From Linnemannia hyalina (Eukaryota; Mortierellomycota; Mortierellomycetes; Mortierellales; Mortierellaceae): a stretch of DNA of 64,000 nucleotides. The stretch covers positions 124,001 to 188,000 of the forward strand of contig JAHRHY010000018.1 of assembly GCA_019671135.1 (NCBI GenBank). The letters run 5' to 3'. Positions 25,047 through 37,523 of this stretch are shown here, piece by piece. Position 1 is the stretch's first letter; every line of letters starts with the position of its first letter. Both the position numbers and the translations under genes were made by a program. The notes under the pieces are model-generated. The model was not told where the DNA came from, searched no databases, and was given only the letters and a program-made list of their open reading frames with translations.

Positions 25047-27225
25047 TTACGACCGTTGCTCCCATGACCTGATGCTACTGGCGGTTCGCATGGTTCGCAT
25101 GGTCAAAAGACTGCGCGTGCTCATGTTGCCGCTCCTCGACAGTTTCCGTGGACCCGCCGACGGGAACGTCCCAGATCCACTTCCCCCTGCTGGGATTCCG
25201 ACCCCTGTGTTATTACTGGTACTTCCTATGATGCCAACACTAGCGCTGCCCACCCGCCGGTTCTGGTTCTGACTGCCGCCTTCATTCGGATACACGTATG
25301 ACTGAAGCCCCTGTCCTGGTTGTGAAGGAGGCTGCTGGTGAGGTTGGAACTGAGGATCGGTCTCGAGGTCACGGCTACTGCCAACAATGAAATAACTATC
25401 ACCACTGAGTTGACTCTGTTTCCGCCTCGGTTGCAACATCATCGTCGACCCACCCTCATCACTCTGATAATAATCCGTCGTCTGCTCCAACTCCCTCTCA
25501 CCCGGACCCCTCTCATAAACTTCTTCCTGCTGATACTGTGCCTGATGGAGTTGTTGATGTTCGGCGTCCCGTTGTCGTTCCTGGGCTCGGAACTCTTCCT
25601 CGTATGCCTCCTCTGCGGCTTGGTCCCATCCGAGTTCCTGAAGGATCCGACTCAACACCTTCATAAACCGGATGTAATCCTCCTCCTCCAGATTCTCACG
25701 TCCTCCTGTACCAATACCAGTACCGGTGCCATTGCCACCACTGCCGCCGCCAATACTACTTCCAATAGTCGGGAGATGCTGTGACGTCCCACCTATCGTA
25801 GATGCCGTAGACGGGTCATGATTCGGATGATGACTGTGACTCTGACTCTGTTGGCTATGTCGAGGATTCAACCCAGAAGACTGCCTCACATGCCGTCCCG
25901 ACGAGGTATGATGTCTGTAATGATTGTGATGATTGTGATGATTATGATGATTGTGATGATTGTGATGATGCCGTTGTGAAGGTTGAGACTGCAACTGCTG
26001 TGGTTGGAAGGGCGACATGGTGACGGGGGAGGTGTCGTTCCGGGGCCCTCCAAAGCGGGCCTGTTCATATCCTGCAATGTATTCCAGTCCAATGTCGCGT
26101 GTGATGAGTTTCTGGTCGATTAGCATATGCACATATGCTGAGATTGACATGTTGGGCGGCCTTGCCAAGTCTGGGGAGTATGCTACCGCCGCCCTCTCTA
26201 TTTTAATTTCAAACAAGAATAATTAGAACTGGCATTTGCAGTAATCACCTGCGACTTGGTTAACATGGCAAGGGCGAACATTCCATTGAACACGAGTATT
26301 CCTTACCGATGAAGTGAGGTGTGCTGGCCATGAATGTCTTGAAGTGCGTATCCTGTAATGAGCTCTCTATAGTTGCGAAGAATACCATTGATGTCAACGA
26401 GGCGCCCATGTCCAATGTCTCCCTGTTACACACCGTTTCATGATAACAAGAAAGATGCGTTACCTGGTTTGCCCCATCCTGGTTGTCCACTATCCTCCAA
26501 CAGCGGAGTCGCCTTCTTGGCCAGCCGAGCCACACGATCCAGTTCCGACTGTACAAACTCATACACAGCCTATATTCATACATTGCAAATAGAGATGGTC
26601 TCTGCATTAGTCCTGTGTGATGCCCATTGCTTCCTATAAATGCGCCTTAAATCTTGAACACACTGTACTCCAGTCTGATATCATCCCGAATGAAAGTGAG
26701 AGAAGGGAGGTTACCTTGGGCAGATCCTCGTGAGTGATGGGCATGTAGGTCTTTGGGATCTCTTGCCGTGCCATTTTCACAGTCACATATCGCGAGAACC
26801 CAAAGATCGTCGCCAACAAGCCCTATTCCACAAGAAGTGCAAGCAGTGTTAGTAGTGAGTTGGCGCATAGACGAAAATGAACACAAAGGTGTACGTCGGA
26901 ATGTGATGGCCATACCAGGAGGACATAACTACCGCCAAAGACGGCGAGGTTCTTATAGTCGGGTTCTTCGGTTTGGGGGTGATGGAAGATCTGGAAGACC
27001 ACATCGTATGCGGACGCAAATATGCAAATTCCTACATAATCGAGTTATCGTGCAAAGAAGAGGAAATCGGTGAGCAGAGAATAGAGATAAAGTGTGGTAT
27101 TGTTTTCGATCCGCAATCGCAGTAAAGGAGAAGTGGTTGTTGAACGGCGTGGTTACGATACCTGTGACGGCCACGAGGAAGAAGAGAGAGCTCACATAGA
27201 AGCAGCTGGATCGCGTCAGCGGCAT
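25047..27225 (-). CDS. DLT1: Dlt1-like (defect at low temperature 1) membrane protein, six exons
   Basis: Fungal-specific membrane protein family of unknown biochemical role, linked in yeast to growth at low temperature. Minus-strand exons 27225-27162, 27031-26916, 26822-26715, 26569-26464, 26366-26307 and 26197-25047 join in phase to 534 aa. Two membrane segments lie near residues 8-30 and 48-72. They are followed by the family motif IPKTYMPI, then GWGKP, STPHFIERA and LEYIAGYEQARF, and later RFMKVLSRILQELGW. The order of these motifs matches Dlt1. The C-terminal half is disordered and Gln/Gly/His-rich, including a long HHN repeat near residues 230-255. The start was chosen because it directly precedes the first membrane helix. 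A GTAAGT donor near 27419 and an acceptor near 27248 suggest an intron in the 5' UTR. The recognition is from remembered family motifs. Confidence 0.85.
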
Positions 27226-27850
27226 TCAAGAAGGTGTTTGCAATCTGAGGTAGTGTTGTTGTTGGAGGGGAGAAGTAGTGTCTATTGTTCGTGGTGGGTG
27301 AAGGGGGCTAGTGAATGAGAGAGAGAGAGAGAAGGAAGGTGAGGTGAATGAATGTGTGACGAGAGAAATGGATGGGCGAAGTTGAGAAGGCCAGTATGAA
27401 ACTGGTATGCCTGACTTACCGAGTTAATTTTTGCCCTGAAATTGGTGTTCGGTGACGTATTAGGATCGGTCGGCCGCCGGGCAAACAGTACCTTTGTTTC
27501 GGGATATCTTGTCTTTGCTGATCCGCATTGCATCCTTTGCTACCTCAACCAAGCATTCAATCACACCACAGGCATGTGTCTATACACTCACGACCACGTT
27601 GACTCTCACAACGAACTGCACGGAAAAATACTCACTGCTTCAGGACACGACAATCGCTAAACTCAAGTCTGAGGATTGAACTTTAGAGGCACTGATCAGA
27701 ATTTTGGAACTTTCAACTAACCATACCGTTCTTACTCCATTCAACTCTCTATGTTCAACCCAACGTTAACCAATTGCACCGACGCCTCACGGACACTCAA
27801 CAACCACCCAATCAACAAAACAACCAATTAAACAAAAGCAGGAAGACATC
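27226..27850. promoter_or_regulatory. Divergent promoter between DLT1 and MRP10
   Basis: This 625-bp gap separates two divergent genes. On the DLT1 side there is a possible untranslated first exon ending at a GTAAGT donor near 27419. I see no clear TATA box. Confidence 0.4.
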
Positions 27851-28504
27851 ATGAGACTGAAGTACCTGCGCACAAAGCCCCGCAAGGTCGTTGAGGCCAG
27901 CCCCTGTATTGTCGAGATGGGTGCCATGATCCAGTGCTGGACTGCCTCGGGCGTCGATGATGCAAAGTGCATGCAGACCGCCAAGATGCTCGCCGATTGC
28001 ATGAAGAACTTGGTATGTTCACAAAGAGAGTCTTTTACTGTAGCAATTGGGACCAGGATCAGACAAGTTTGCAGCTTCGCCCAAGGAAGGATTTATTCAG
28101 GAAAAGGATCGCAACCGGATCCAGAGTATTCTGATGTCTTCAGCCATGGATCTGAAGGATAAGATTGGTGTATTGGGCTATGTCCTTGAAACCAAGTCTG
28201 ATGGCTATGATCGACAATGACATGATGAACCTGTCGGATAGCAGCATTGGGACATTGACACTATGAGCACATCAATTGATTCATGTTGGACTGTTGATAA
28301 GCGACACAATGCGCGCCTAAACCAACATTGCAAGCTACCGTAGCCCCGAATTCTCTCTATTTCACCTTCCTCCACCCTGCGGACCTGTTCATGATCTCGA
28401 AACTAACCAGTTACCTCTTTAATAACTTTGAACAATAGCCCACGAAGGTCAAGAACGTCAACACGGTCAACTACCATCTTGCCCGTCTCCAGAAGCAGCT
28501 TTAG
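27851..28504 (+). CDS. MRP10: Mitochondrial small-subunit ribosomal protein Mrp10 (mS37), two exons
   Basis: Component of the mitochondrial 37S ribosomal subunit, homologous to CHCHD1. Exons 27851-28012 and 28439-28504 (GTATGT donor, AATAG acceptor, phase 0) encode 75 aa. The protein carries a twin CX9C coiled-coil-helix pair: C-IVEMGAMIQ-C and C-MQTAKMLAD-C. Such proteins are usually oxidised and trapped by the Mia40 pathway in the intermembrane space, and Mrp10 then moves to the matrix. The basic N-terminus (MRLKYLRTKPRKV) and the C-terminal NYHLARL motif are typical of this family. The length agrees with fungal Mrp10 proteins. The intron of 426 bp is longer than the coding sequence. Confidence 0.92.
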
Positions 28505-30122
28505 ATTATTCGTCCTTTTTCAGTTCCTTGTCTTGTTTCTTTCCTCTTATTTTCATTTACCTTCTTCAAACACCCCATTTTCAATGTATCATAGCATAAA
28601 GGTCACCAACCCTCCCATAAAGCAAACCTTTTTTTTCTTTCATTTTTTTGTTTTTATGCATACATGCTGTGGTTGATCTAAAGCTATGCAAGAATGTATG
28701 CGCGAGGGAAGGGAGAGGATGGTGTGGACAAGGGTAATATTGCAAGCGGGGCCTGTGCATAGGCCTGAAAAGGGCAGCATGAGTGTCGATTGATCGGCTG
28801 CCAATGCGTGAGAAGATGACACGAAAGAGATGTTACGATCGCCCTCGGCAACCATTTCTCTGAAGCCGTTGTTCAAGGCAAGAAGAACGAAAGCCGATGA
28901 AGGGGCCGATGGCTTCATTTTGAACGCCTAGTGCCACTAATCCTTCAAGGCGAGCCTGACTCATAGTGAAGAGAGAGGAAGTAAAAAAGTGCTGTCGGGA
29001 TGCCGAATTGGAGCTGCAGGATTTCGTTCCCAAGCCCCAAAAACCCCCAACGTCCAACATTTTTTTACCCCGCAAAAAATAAAAATAAAATGTACTATTT
29101 GTTCCTGAGAAAAGGCTACTTGTTCTCACTCAGTTGTCGGACACTTTGTCGACGCAGGTTGAGCGTTGTTGAGGAGTGGACGAGGCGAGGAGTGGGATTA
29201 GGGATTCACATGCGGCCTTCCCTTTCCCTTGGGTCCACGAGACAGGAAGGGGTGGACGGTTGGGTTGTTGGTGTGATCCCTGAAGCCGCAGACAACAGAT
29301 CCTGTGGCAATATGTCTTGCACGGGACGAAGAAGAATAAAGATAGTATATACCTTTACTATTTGCTTTTCACACTCATCAAGAATGCAACTTGTCTGTCT
29401 CATTCATACCATGTGCGCCCTTCTTTCTTCTTTGTTGTATGCGGCCAATTCCGAGGACGATGACGTCTAAATACAAAAATCTGGAACCCTCCTTTTCCCC
29501 AGCCAAAACACGGTCTGGGACCTTGTTTGTAGTCTCTTTTCTTGTCTGGCACCAGGATGGGACCTCCTTTCCAGGACACCCGTTCCTCTGTCTCTCTGTA
29601 CGCGTCAAGGAGAAGGAAGAGAACGAAACACAGCTTGGATTGATTCCTTGTCCCTGTCATCGTCATTGCCTCGCCGAGTATCAACACAGAAAGCATTGGA
29701 CCTCACATTGAAGCGGGCAACATAAGAAGAAGAGATTCTACTTGTTCTCTTCGTTTGTTCCATTCCCCCCCAATGCAATTAAAATAAATATGGAAGGGAA
29801 AAGAAAGACAGAGAAGAGAGGAGAGAAAAGGGCGCTCTCACGAAAGGTTATTTTGGGTGCTCCGGGGACAAGATTCGCGTTCCGTCCGGGAGTGCACGCA
29901 CGAGTGAGAGTGAGGGGTGAAGAAAGAATGTGAAGGAGAGGAGGAACAAGCGTTTCTCATTGTTTGTTTTGTATATACGCGTGTGCATGTTTCCTGTCGG
30001 GTAGGACCTGTTTGTACTTGAATTGGTCTGGGGTAGTGAGTGAGTGAGCGAGTGAGTTAGTAAGTGAGTGAATGATTACAGCAAAAGCCATTCCGTCACT
30101 GCATCATCAATATATGTGAATC
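28505..30122. other. Intergenic region, no supported gene
   Basis: I found only short open frames without recognisable motifs. A minus-strand frame at 28640-28918 starts with a weakly hydrophobic stretch but has no other support. The right end merges into the aldolase promoter. Confidence 0.5.
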
Positions 30123-30259
30123 CTATTTAAAGGAGCAGGTCGGATCACCCCTACCCTTCTCTTCTCCTCTTCTCTCTTCTTTCCCTTCTTTTCCTTTCTT
30201 TTTTCCCACACACCACACTCCCCTTTTCCCCAACCAACCAACCACCTTTACAACCAACC
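30123..30259 (+). promoter_or_regulatory. Core promoter and pyrimidine-rich leader of FBA1
   Basis: A TATTTAAAG element at 30124-30132 lies about 130 bp before the ATG. It is followed by an almost pure C/T stretch (about 30158-30208) and then ACCAACCAACCACC just before the start codon. A TATA-like box plus a CT block is the usual fungal arrangement at highly expressed glycolytic genes. Confidence 0.7.
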
Positions 30260-32092
30260 ATGGGTCTCCTCGATATTGTTCCCGCCGGCGTCATCACCGG
30301 TGACAACGTCCGCAAGGTCTTTGCCTACGCCTCCGAGCAGGGTTTCGCCATCCCCGCTATCAACTGCACCTCCTCCTCCACCGTCAACGCCGCTCTTGGT
30401 AATTTACATCTTCTTTTGTATTGTATTTGTTACTTGCAACGAAGAAGGAATGAGGAAGAAGAACCAAAGCGTGATGGTGAATCAGGACAATGAAAAGAAA
30501 AAAAAGTGATCGCAAGGACGAAGGAATGAATGGAGGAAGAGGCGCGTATTCATTCATTTTTTTTATCGCGAGCCACAACGGAACACCGATAGTGTGAGAA
30601 AAAAGGAAGAAAGGATTAAAAGAAACAAAAAAGCGCGACAAAGAAGAGACGGCTAACGCCTTCTTCCTTCTTGATCCTGCTGCAACTCCTTCAAATAGAG
30701 GCTGCTCGTGATGCCAAGTCGCCCATTATCATCCAGTTCTCGAACGGTGGTGCCGCCTACTACGCCGGAAAGGGAATCTCCAACAAGAACGAGGCTGCTG
30801 CCATCCTCGGAGCCGTTGCTGGTGCCCACCACGTCCGTCAAGTCGCCAAGGCCTACGGTATCCCCGTCATCATCCACTCCGACCACTGCGCCAAGAAGCT
30901 CCTCCCCTGGTTCGACGGCATGCTCGCCGCCGACGAGGAGTACTTTGCCAAGCACGGCGAGCCCCTCTTCTCCTCCCACATGCTCGATCTCTCCGAGGAG
31001 TCCAAGGAGGAGAACATCGAGACCTGCGTCAAGTACCTCGAGCGCATGGCCAAGATTAACTGCCACCTCGAGATGGAGATCGGTATCACCGGAGGCGAGG
31101 AGGATGGTGTCGACAACTCCGAGGTCGACAACGCTTCGCTCTACACCCAGCCTCAGGACATTCTCGATATCTACAACGCCTTCTCCAAGATCACCGACTT
31201 GTTCTCGATCGCCGCTGCCTTCGGTAACGTTCACGGTGTCTATGCCCCTGGTAACGTCAAGCTCCACCCCGAGCTTCTCGGCAAGCACCAGGAGTTTGTC
31301 AAGAAGGAGCTCAGCCTCAAGTCTGACAAGCCCGTCTGGTTCGTCTTCCACGGTGGTTCCGGCTCCACCGAGCAAGACATCAAGACCGCCGTCGGCTACG
31401 GTGTCGTCAAGATGAACGTCGACACCGGTAAGCTCATCTTTCCTCTTTTTTCGTTTGGTTGTTTGCTTTGCCGTTTTCCTTGATGGAGCATGACCAAGCA
31501 AGGGTACTCATCATTCAATAATGCATCGCATTCTCTTTTGACTTTTAGATACCCAGTGGGCCTACTGGGTCGGTATCCGCGACTTCTACGAGAAGAAGAA
31601 GGTAACCATCACCCTTCCTCAATCGACAGCACTTCTTTAACCGTCAACAATACCCTTTTACCAACAGCACCCAACAACAGACGCTCCTCGACAACACCTG
31701 CCAATTGCAAAGGGAAAACGCCTTGTTACTCCGATCTGTTTTGTGACAGTTGGACAACGAGACGAAAAGAGGGGAGGGCAAAAAAAAAGAGCTGGCACAC
31801 AACAAAAAAATCTCGGCCGTACGAATGGGATGGGGCTGAACTGAACCAAAAAAAAAAAACGACAGCGCCTTGCGAATACTTTTACCATGAAACAAGTGTA
31901 CTCATCATGCATGCTGCATGTCTCTCAATCTAATAGGGCTACCTCCAGGCTCAGGTCGGAAACCCTGAGGGTGCCAACAAGCCCAACAAGAAGGTCTACG
32001 ATCCTCGCGTCTGGGTCCGTGAGGCCGAGAAGACCATGATCGATCGTGTCAAGGTCGCCTGCAATGATCTCGGCAATGTCGACCGTCTGTAA
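30260..32092 (+). CDS. FBA1: Fructose-bisphosphate aldolase, class II, four exons
   Basis: Cleaves fructose 1,6-bisphosphate to dihydroxyacetone phosphate and glyceraldehyde 3-phosphate in glycolysis, and runs in reverse in gluconeogenesis; cytosolic, zinc-dependent. Exons 30260-30398, 30699-31427, 31549-31601 and 31937-32092 join in phase to 358 aa, the normal length for fungal class II enzymes. Signature elements are visible: HSDHC near residue 109 (catalytic Asp and zinc-binding His), EMEIGITGGEED near residue 175, NVHGVY (zinc His) near 226 and FHGGSGS near 264, ending with the conserved NDLGNVDRL tail. Coding DNA is strongly biased to C-ending codons, consistent with high expression. The identity is certain from motifs and overall sequence. 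Confidence 0.98.
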
Positions 32093-33268
32093 ATATCTCT
32101 CTCCCCACTCAATCGATTGGTCCCGTCTTCTCAGTGCAAAGGTTTGCTAATTAGCAAGTAAGCAATGAAAGAGAATCCATCAAACACACACACACCTCCC
32201 CTCTAATTGTCAATTGTAGTAAAGAAATCCATTTTTTTTGTTGAAAGTGTCTCCTTTGGACCGGTCGTGAGGTGTTTTTCAAGTTCTTGCTTGCTTGTAT
32301 ATGACAGAAAGAACTGTTGAGCGGGCGAAAATGATAGTGATAATGATAATGACAAACAACCATGTCAACAACCGTGACAAAAACACCACAACAAGGATAA
32401 CATCGTCAGCGTTTTTGGAACATGCGAAACAAGGCTGAAGGAGAGCATGAAAAGAACGATTGCAAGCACCATGCTAGCCAGGAAGGGAATAAGGAAGGGT
32501 TTTACGCTCGTCTTATGTTTATTATTTTGCATGGCAGGAGGTGTAGCCCGAGTTGGGTTTCTTCGTCATGTCACGCTACTTTTCTTTCCTTAGCCCCCTC
32601 GCTTTTCTCTATTGCATTTCAACACAAACACCCTTTGTCCCCATTAGTGTCAGAATAGAGGAGAAAAAACAACAAGCGCCCACAATGCGGACACACTCCC
32701 CTTTGGAGCGTCATTCGACCTACACACAAACATGCATTTCTTGCACGATAATTATACGCTGTTGGAAAAGAATAGAGCAGGAGCAAGCAGTAACGGTGTA
32801 CAACAGGAATAACGAATAACGAATAGCGAGACAAAAAAGACGTACACGCACCGTACACGCCCAATAAATACACATCGACACATTACAGGAGGAGATGACC
32901 GAAGTGGTGTGGCGGAACGAGGGATCTGTTTTTGTGAGAATGGAGGGAGAGAGAGAGTTAGCTCTTTTATCCAAGCCGCCGCATCGATCGCAAGAGGCAT
33001 GGGATCAAACAAATAGGCGGTGGTCATTTCCTGAGTTTTGCATCGTTCACAACCTTCACTAAATAAATACGCCCGGCTATGTTCCTTCTCTTTTTACTTT
33101 CCTTTCACACCCTCAAACTCGACTTCTTCCTTAGAACTTCAGTTCCTTTACTCCTGTTTGCTCTTCTCTCTTCACTGTTTTGCCTTCTCTCAGCTCCCAT
33201 TTTCAAGCACTACCTACTTTCTTCCCACACATCCACCTTCGTTCCTCCAATCGACAAACAACCCAAGA
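32093..33268. other. Intergenic region
   Basis: Contains the 3' flank of FBA1 and the leader of the next gene, which is C/T-rich from about 33060 to 33260. No gene supported. Confidence 0.5.
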
Positions 33269-34307
33269 ATGGCGATGTATCTGGACTATTATGAGCAGAC
33301 CTTCGAGGCTGCCAAGGGCTTTGACGACGACTTTGACTTTTGTCCCTCCCTCTCTCCCTCCGAGGCAAGTTTCCCCCTTTCTCGCAATGCTTTTCCCAGG
33401 CGCAATGTCTATCAGAGAGAAAGAGATGCAGAAAAAGCAATTGAGTTTTTGTGTTCTAACCGCCTTGCACTGTTTTGCTCCTTCATTCTTGAACACAACA
33501 TATATATTGCATAACGAAAAAAATAATAAACAGCTGCGAGAGATCCAGAAGACAAGACGAACACCCACCGCCAGCCCCAGCTGGTGGAGACACCAGCATC
33601 AGCATCATCAGCACAATCATCATCACCACCAGGACAAGAGACGCATTCCGTCGTCCTCGCTCTCCTACGCTTCCTACCCCTACTCTTCTTCTTGTTCCTC
33701 CCCTCCTTCGGAAGCCTCGTCGCCTTCACTAGCAAATTCTCCGTCGGCCTCTCCTCCACTTTCGCCCTCCACACCTGCTCCAACGACATCGCGAGCCATT
33801 GCAATCGTGGACCCTATCAGTCGTGTGCCCGTTCAACTTCCAGGCGCCGAGACTTCATCCGGAACAGTAGCAGCTTCTTCCTCGGGGTCAAGTAGTACAG
33901 CACCATCAGCATCAGCAGTAAACGGAGGATACTTTTCAGGCAGCAATGTGCTTTCACTCCCATCGCCATTGATGTCCTATGAGCCCACACTGGCCACCAC
34001 CTTCGACACCTCTTCCTCCTCAGAAGTCTCAGAAGCCTCAGAAGCCTCAATGCTCTTCGTACCTTCCTCTCCCGCTTCTCCCACATGCGAGGATATGATG
34101 GAGGGCATACACCAGTTCTGGATGGAATTTCCTCCATCTCTTTCCACTGCTCAATACTTTCCATACCCCACCCATCCTCAAGACCCCATGAACGCCTTCT
34201 CGTCGTACCCTGCACCGGGTCCATACCCGGTCCATCATTACTCCGGCGCCATGGGAGGAGGACCAGCTGGATTTGTCGCCGTCCCCATGATGATGATGGG
34301 TTTCTAA
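33269..34307 (+). CDS. Ser/His-rich orphan protein, two exons with GC-AG intron
   Basis: I do not recognise the family. Exon 1 (33269-33364) encodes an acidic/aromatic start, MAMYLDYYEQTFEAAKGFDD and 12 more residues. Exon 2 (33534-34307) continues in phase with LREIQKTRR, giving 289 aa. The predicted intron has the donor GAG|GCAAGT, a textbook GC donor, and the acceptor AACAG|CTG. The second half is low-complexity: a His-rich run after SWWRHQ, long Ser/Pro/Ala stretches, then a more ordered Met/Tyr/Pro-rich C-terminus ending MMMMGF. No signal peptide or membrane helix. An alternative joint (donor GTTTCC after GAGGCAA, acceptor at 33540) also keeps frame but fits consensus poorly. It could be a transcription-related disordered protein. 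Function unknown. Confidence 0.65.
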
Positions 34308-34972
34308 GTCTCTCTGTCAGCCCTCTTTTGGCCTATCGGGGTGGATCTGTATTCGGGCCTTGTGTGTGTGTGTGTATGTATGGGAGAGGTGTGAGTTGTG
34401 GGTCCTCGAATCAAGGGGAGGAGAGGGAGATGATTTTGGGATTGAGTTGGTGTGGATTGGGTTGGTTGGTTGGACTGGGGTAGGGTGGGGTCTTGCATGA
34501 TGGAAACTATCGAAGGAGGGGACGGAGGACGGAGAAGCGAGCGAAGGAGAGTCCATCCACTCCAAGGATCTAAGGGCCCCCTCACTCCCTGCCCTTCCCT
34601 TTGTTCGGTTCTATCTTGTTTCTGATATGTGTATGATCCCCTCTGTTCCCCTGCAATACAAGCCCACTCTGTCAAGTCTGCCAGCCTTCCTGTCTTGTCC
34701 TGTCCTGTCCCCTGTCCTGTCCGAGTTCAGCCCATGCCCAGGCCAATCAACTCTTCTTGTCAACTTCGGCTTCATATCACCACGCGCGCGCAGTGCCTTA
34801 TTATTCTATCCTTCCCAATCTTCATAACTCTGTAAATAAGAACTCAAACATTGCAATTATTATAAGAACAAACGAATAAAAAAAAAAAAAAAAGGATTGT
34901 ATATTTTATCGAAAATAGAATGAATGGATGAGAAGAAAAAAAACTCCAGAGCAAAAAGGAAAAAGAAAACGT
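34308..34972. other. Convergent 3' region
   Basis: Gap between the Ser-rich orphan (+) and lysyl-tRNA synthetase (-). It holds CCTGT-type repeats near 34691-34722 and an AATAAA merging into a 16-A run at 34878-34893, which may act as a polyadenylation region. Confidence 0.5.
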
Positions 34973-37523
34973 TTACAGGGGGCGCATGGCAGGGAAGGCC
35001 AAGACCTCCTGGATACGGTGAGAGTCCGTCAAGAACATGGTCAGACGATCAATACCCATACCCCATCCACCGGTAGGGGGAAGACCAAACTCCAAGGACT
35101 GGCAGAAGTTCTCATCGATCAACTGAGCCTCATCATCACCAGCAGCCTTGTCCGAGGCCTGCTGCTCGAAACGATCACGCTGGTCAAAGGGATCGTTCAA
35201 CTCTGTGTAGGCATTGCAGATCTCCTTGGTGGCGACGAAGCACTCGAAACGCTCGCAGAGACCGGGGACGGAACGATGGCTCTTGGCGAGGGGGGACATC
35301 ATCTGGGGGTGGCCCATGATGAAGGTGGGGCTGATGCACTCGACCTCAATGAAATCTCCGACGAGCTTGTCGAGAAGACGGCCAGAGGTACGGGGAGCAC
35401 TGCAGTCGACCTGGTGCTTGATGCAGAGATCCGACAAGAACTTGGTGGCCTCGGCGGTGTGGAGGGTATCTGCGGGAGGGAACTTGACGTTGAGCTTCTC
35501 CTCGAGGTACTCGATCATGTTGATACGTCTGAAAGGAGGAGTGAAGTCGATCTCCATGGCGGGACCGTCCTTGCCCTGGGGGTGGTAGACAATCTTGGTG
35601 TTACCAGTGATGGCCTTGACCATTCCGACGAGGAGAGCCTCGGTCATCTCCATGACATCAAACATATCGGCGTAGGCCATGTAGAACTCTGCGGTGGTGA
35701 ACTCGGGGTTGTGGGTCAAGTCCATCGACTCGTTTCTGAACTGGCGACCAATCTCATAGACACGGTCCAAACCTCCAACAACGAGCATCTTGAGGTACAA
35801 CTCGGGGGCGATACGCATGTGGAGTTCCTGGTTGAGGTCGTTGTGGTGAGTGACGAAGGGCTTGGCAGTGGCGCCTCCGGCAATCATGTTCATCATGGGG
35901 GTCTCGACCTCCAAGAAATCCTGATCGTCCAAGAACTTGCGGAGGTAGTTGATGATCCTGGCGCGGGTCTTGAAGATGTCGCGAACGTGGTTGTTCATGA
36001 TCAAGTCCAGGTAACGCTGGCGGTAACGGGACTCCTGGTCCTTGAAGCCGAAATGGGTAGTGGGCAACATGCGGAGACAAGGGGCAAGGAGGGTGATATC
36101 CTTGGGGAAGATCGACAACTCACCGTCGCCACCCTTCTTGGGCTTGGTGCGACCGGCAACACCACGGACACCGACAATATCTCCACGGCGGAGCGAGTCG
36201 TGGACCTCGTTGAAGTCACGCTCGGAATCCTGGGCCTGGGCAGTGATCTGGATCTTGACACCGTCCGAGTGGAGATCGTAGAAGCGGAGCTTGCCCATGG
36301 TGCGCATGTTGTGGAGACGACCGGCAACCGTGACAATTTCCTCCTCGACATCACCAGCCTTCAAGCCGTTGTACTTTTCGATGAATGCGGGCACCGAGAT
36401 TGAGACCTGGAACTTGTGGGGGTAAGGGTAGGTCTCCTTGTTGGCGCGCAAAGTGTTCACCCTCTTCGAGCGGATCTCAAAGTATTGCTAGATGGTCATA
36501 AGGGAAGGGAAGATTGAGCGTGCGTTAGCCTTTTTGTCACTCGTGTTCTCCATTTCCACTCAGTGCTCTGTGTCTGAGTGTATCGTATTTTCCTACAACT
36601 CGATCTCCTCATTGCCTAATTCATAGCCTTGTTGTCTGATCAACCTTAAAGACCTGGTCCTTGTTATCCTTTGTCAGTGGAATGCCTAGCATGCCTCTTG
36701 TTCACACATAACGCCGCCTGATTGCGATCAATTGTAATGAGCAAGAGTGTTCTTATCACATCCTTACGTCCGTCCCATTCAAAATGTGCTTCTACCCCTG
36801 CGCCCGCTCTCCCTTTCTCAGTGGCATAGCACGTTCAAATATCAAACTGTCTGATCAGCCTAAAAAAACAAGATGCTTACGTTGGGGTTCAGGTTCTCCT
36901 CCTCCTCAGCGGCAGAGACCTCCTTGGTCTTCTTGACAGCAGACTCAGCGGGAGCGGGGGCGTTGGCAGCCTTCTCGGCCTTCTTGGCCTCCTTCTCTCT
37001 GTTCTTCAGACGCTTCTTGAGCTCCCTATTTCAATTGGTTTTCAACGCGGTCGTAATGGAAAGGAAGAAGAGGGCGAGTTAGCAAAGGTGTACTCCGGAA
37101 GTCATGAGTGTACCAATGTATGCGTGATCCTTTTGATTTTTTGATCCGCTGAAGAGTCGCCAGGTCCTGCAAAAGGTCGACAGGGACTGGTGGAACGTGT
37201 GTGTGTGCTATGCAACTGCTTTGTTGTTCCTTGCCTTTCGTTTCGCTTCATTGCTTCGATGAACAAGCGGACAAAGAAAAGAAGCAACTTGCATCAACAA
37301 CACAACGCAAGGAGGTAGCGAGAAGCAGCATCACGACAACTCAACAGAGCTGATTCGTCCCGAAAACAAGAGCCAGCGTAAAAAGAGCCAGAGTCAAAAA
37401 AAAAAAGAAGAGGAAAAGGAAAAAGGAAACGTACGACTTGGAGATCATCTCTCCGGTGACTTCGTCCTTGTAGAGCTTGACCTCTTCAGCGGCGGCAGGG
37501 GCGGGAGTAGCGTTATCGGCCAT
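34973..37523 (-). CDS. KRS1: Cytosolic lysyl-tRNA synthetase, class IIb, three exons
   Basis: Charges tRNA-Lys with lysine using ATP. Minus-strand exons 37523-37435, 37025-36881 and 36487-34973 join in phase to 582 aa, the usual length for cytosolic fungal enzymes. The N-terminus (exons 1-2) holds the Lys-rich helix [20 protein letters not shown] that helps bind tRNA in eukaryotic LysRS. An OB-fold anticodon-binding domain follows (about residues 95-230, with [11 protein letters not shown]). Then comes the class II catalytic core: motif 1 around FLEVETPMM, motif 2 [12 protein letters not shown] near residue 322 and motif 3 [13 protein letters not shown] near residue 550. No mitochondrial targeting sequence is evident. 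A long antisense open frame mirrors exon 3 and is a codon-bias shadow. Confidence 0.97.

Noticed and set aside
30653..31501. 282-aa open frame on the minus strand
   Set aside because: Antisense shadow of aldolase exon 2, with no independent motif.
34928..36403. 491-aa open frame on the plus strand
   Set aside because: Exact antisense shadow of the lysyl-tRNA synthetase catalytic exon, produced by strong codon bias. Composition (Leu/Val/Gly/Asp/Glu) is typical of such mirrors.
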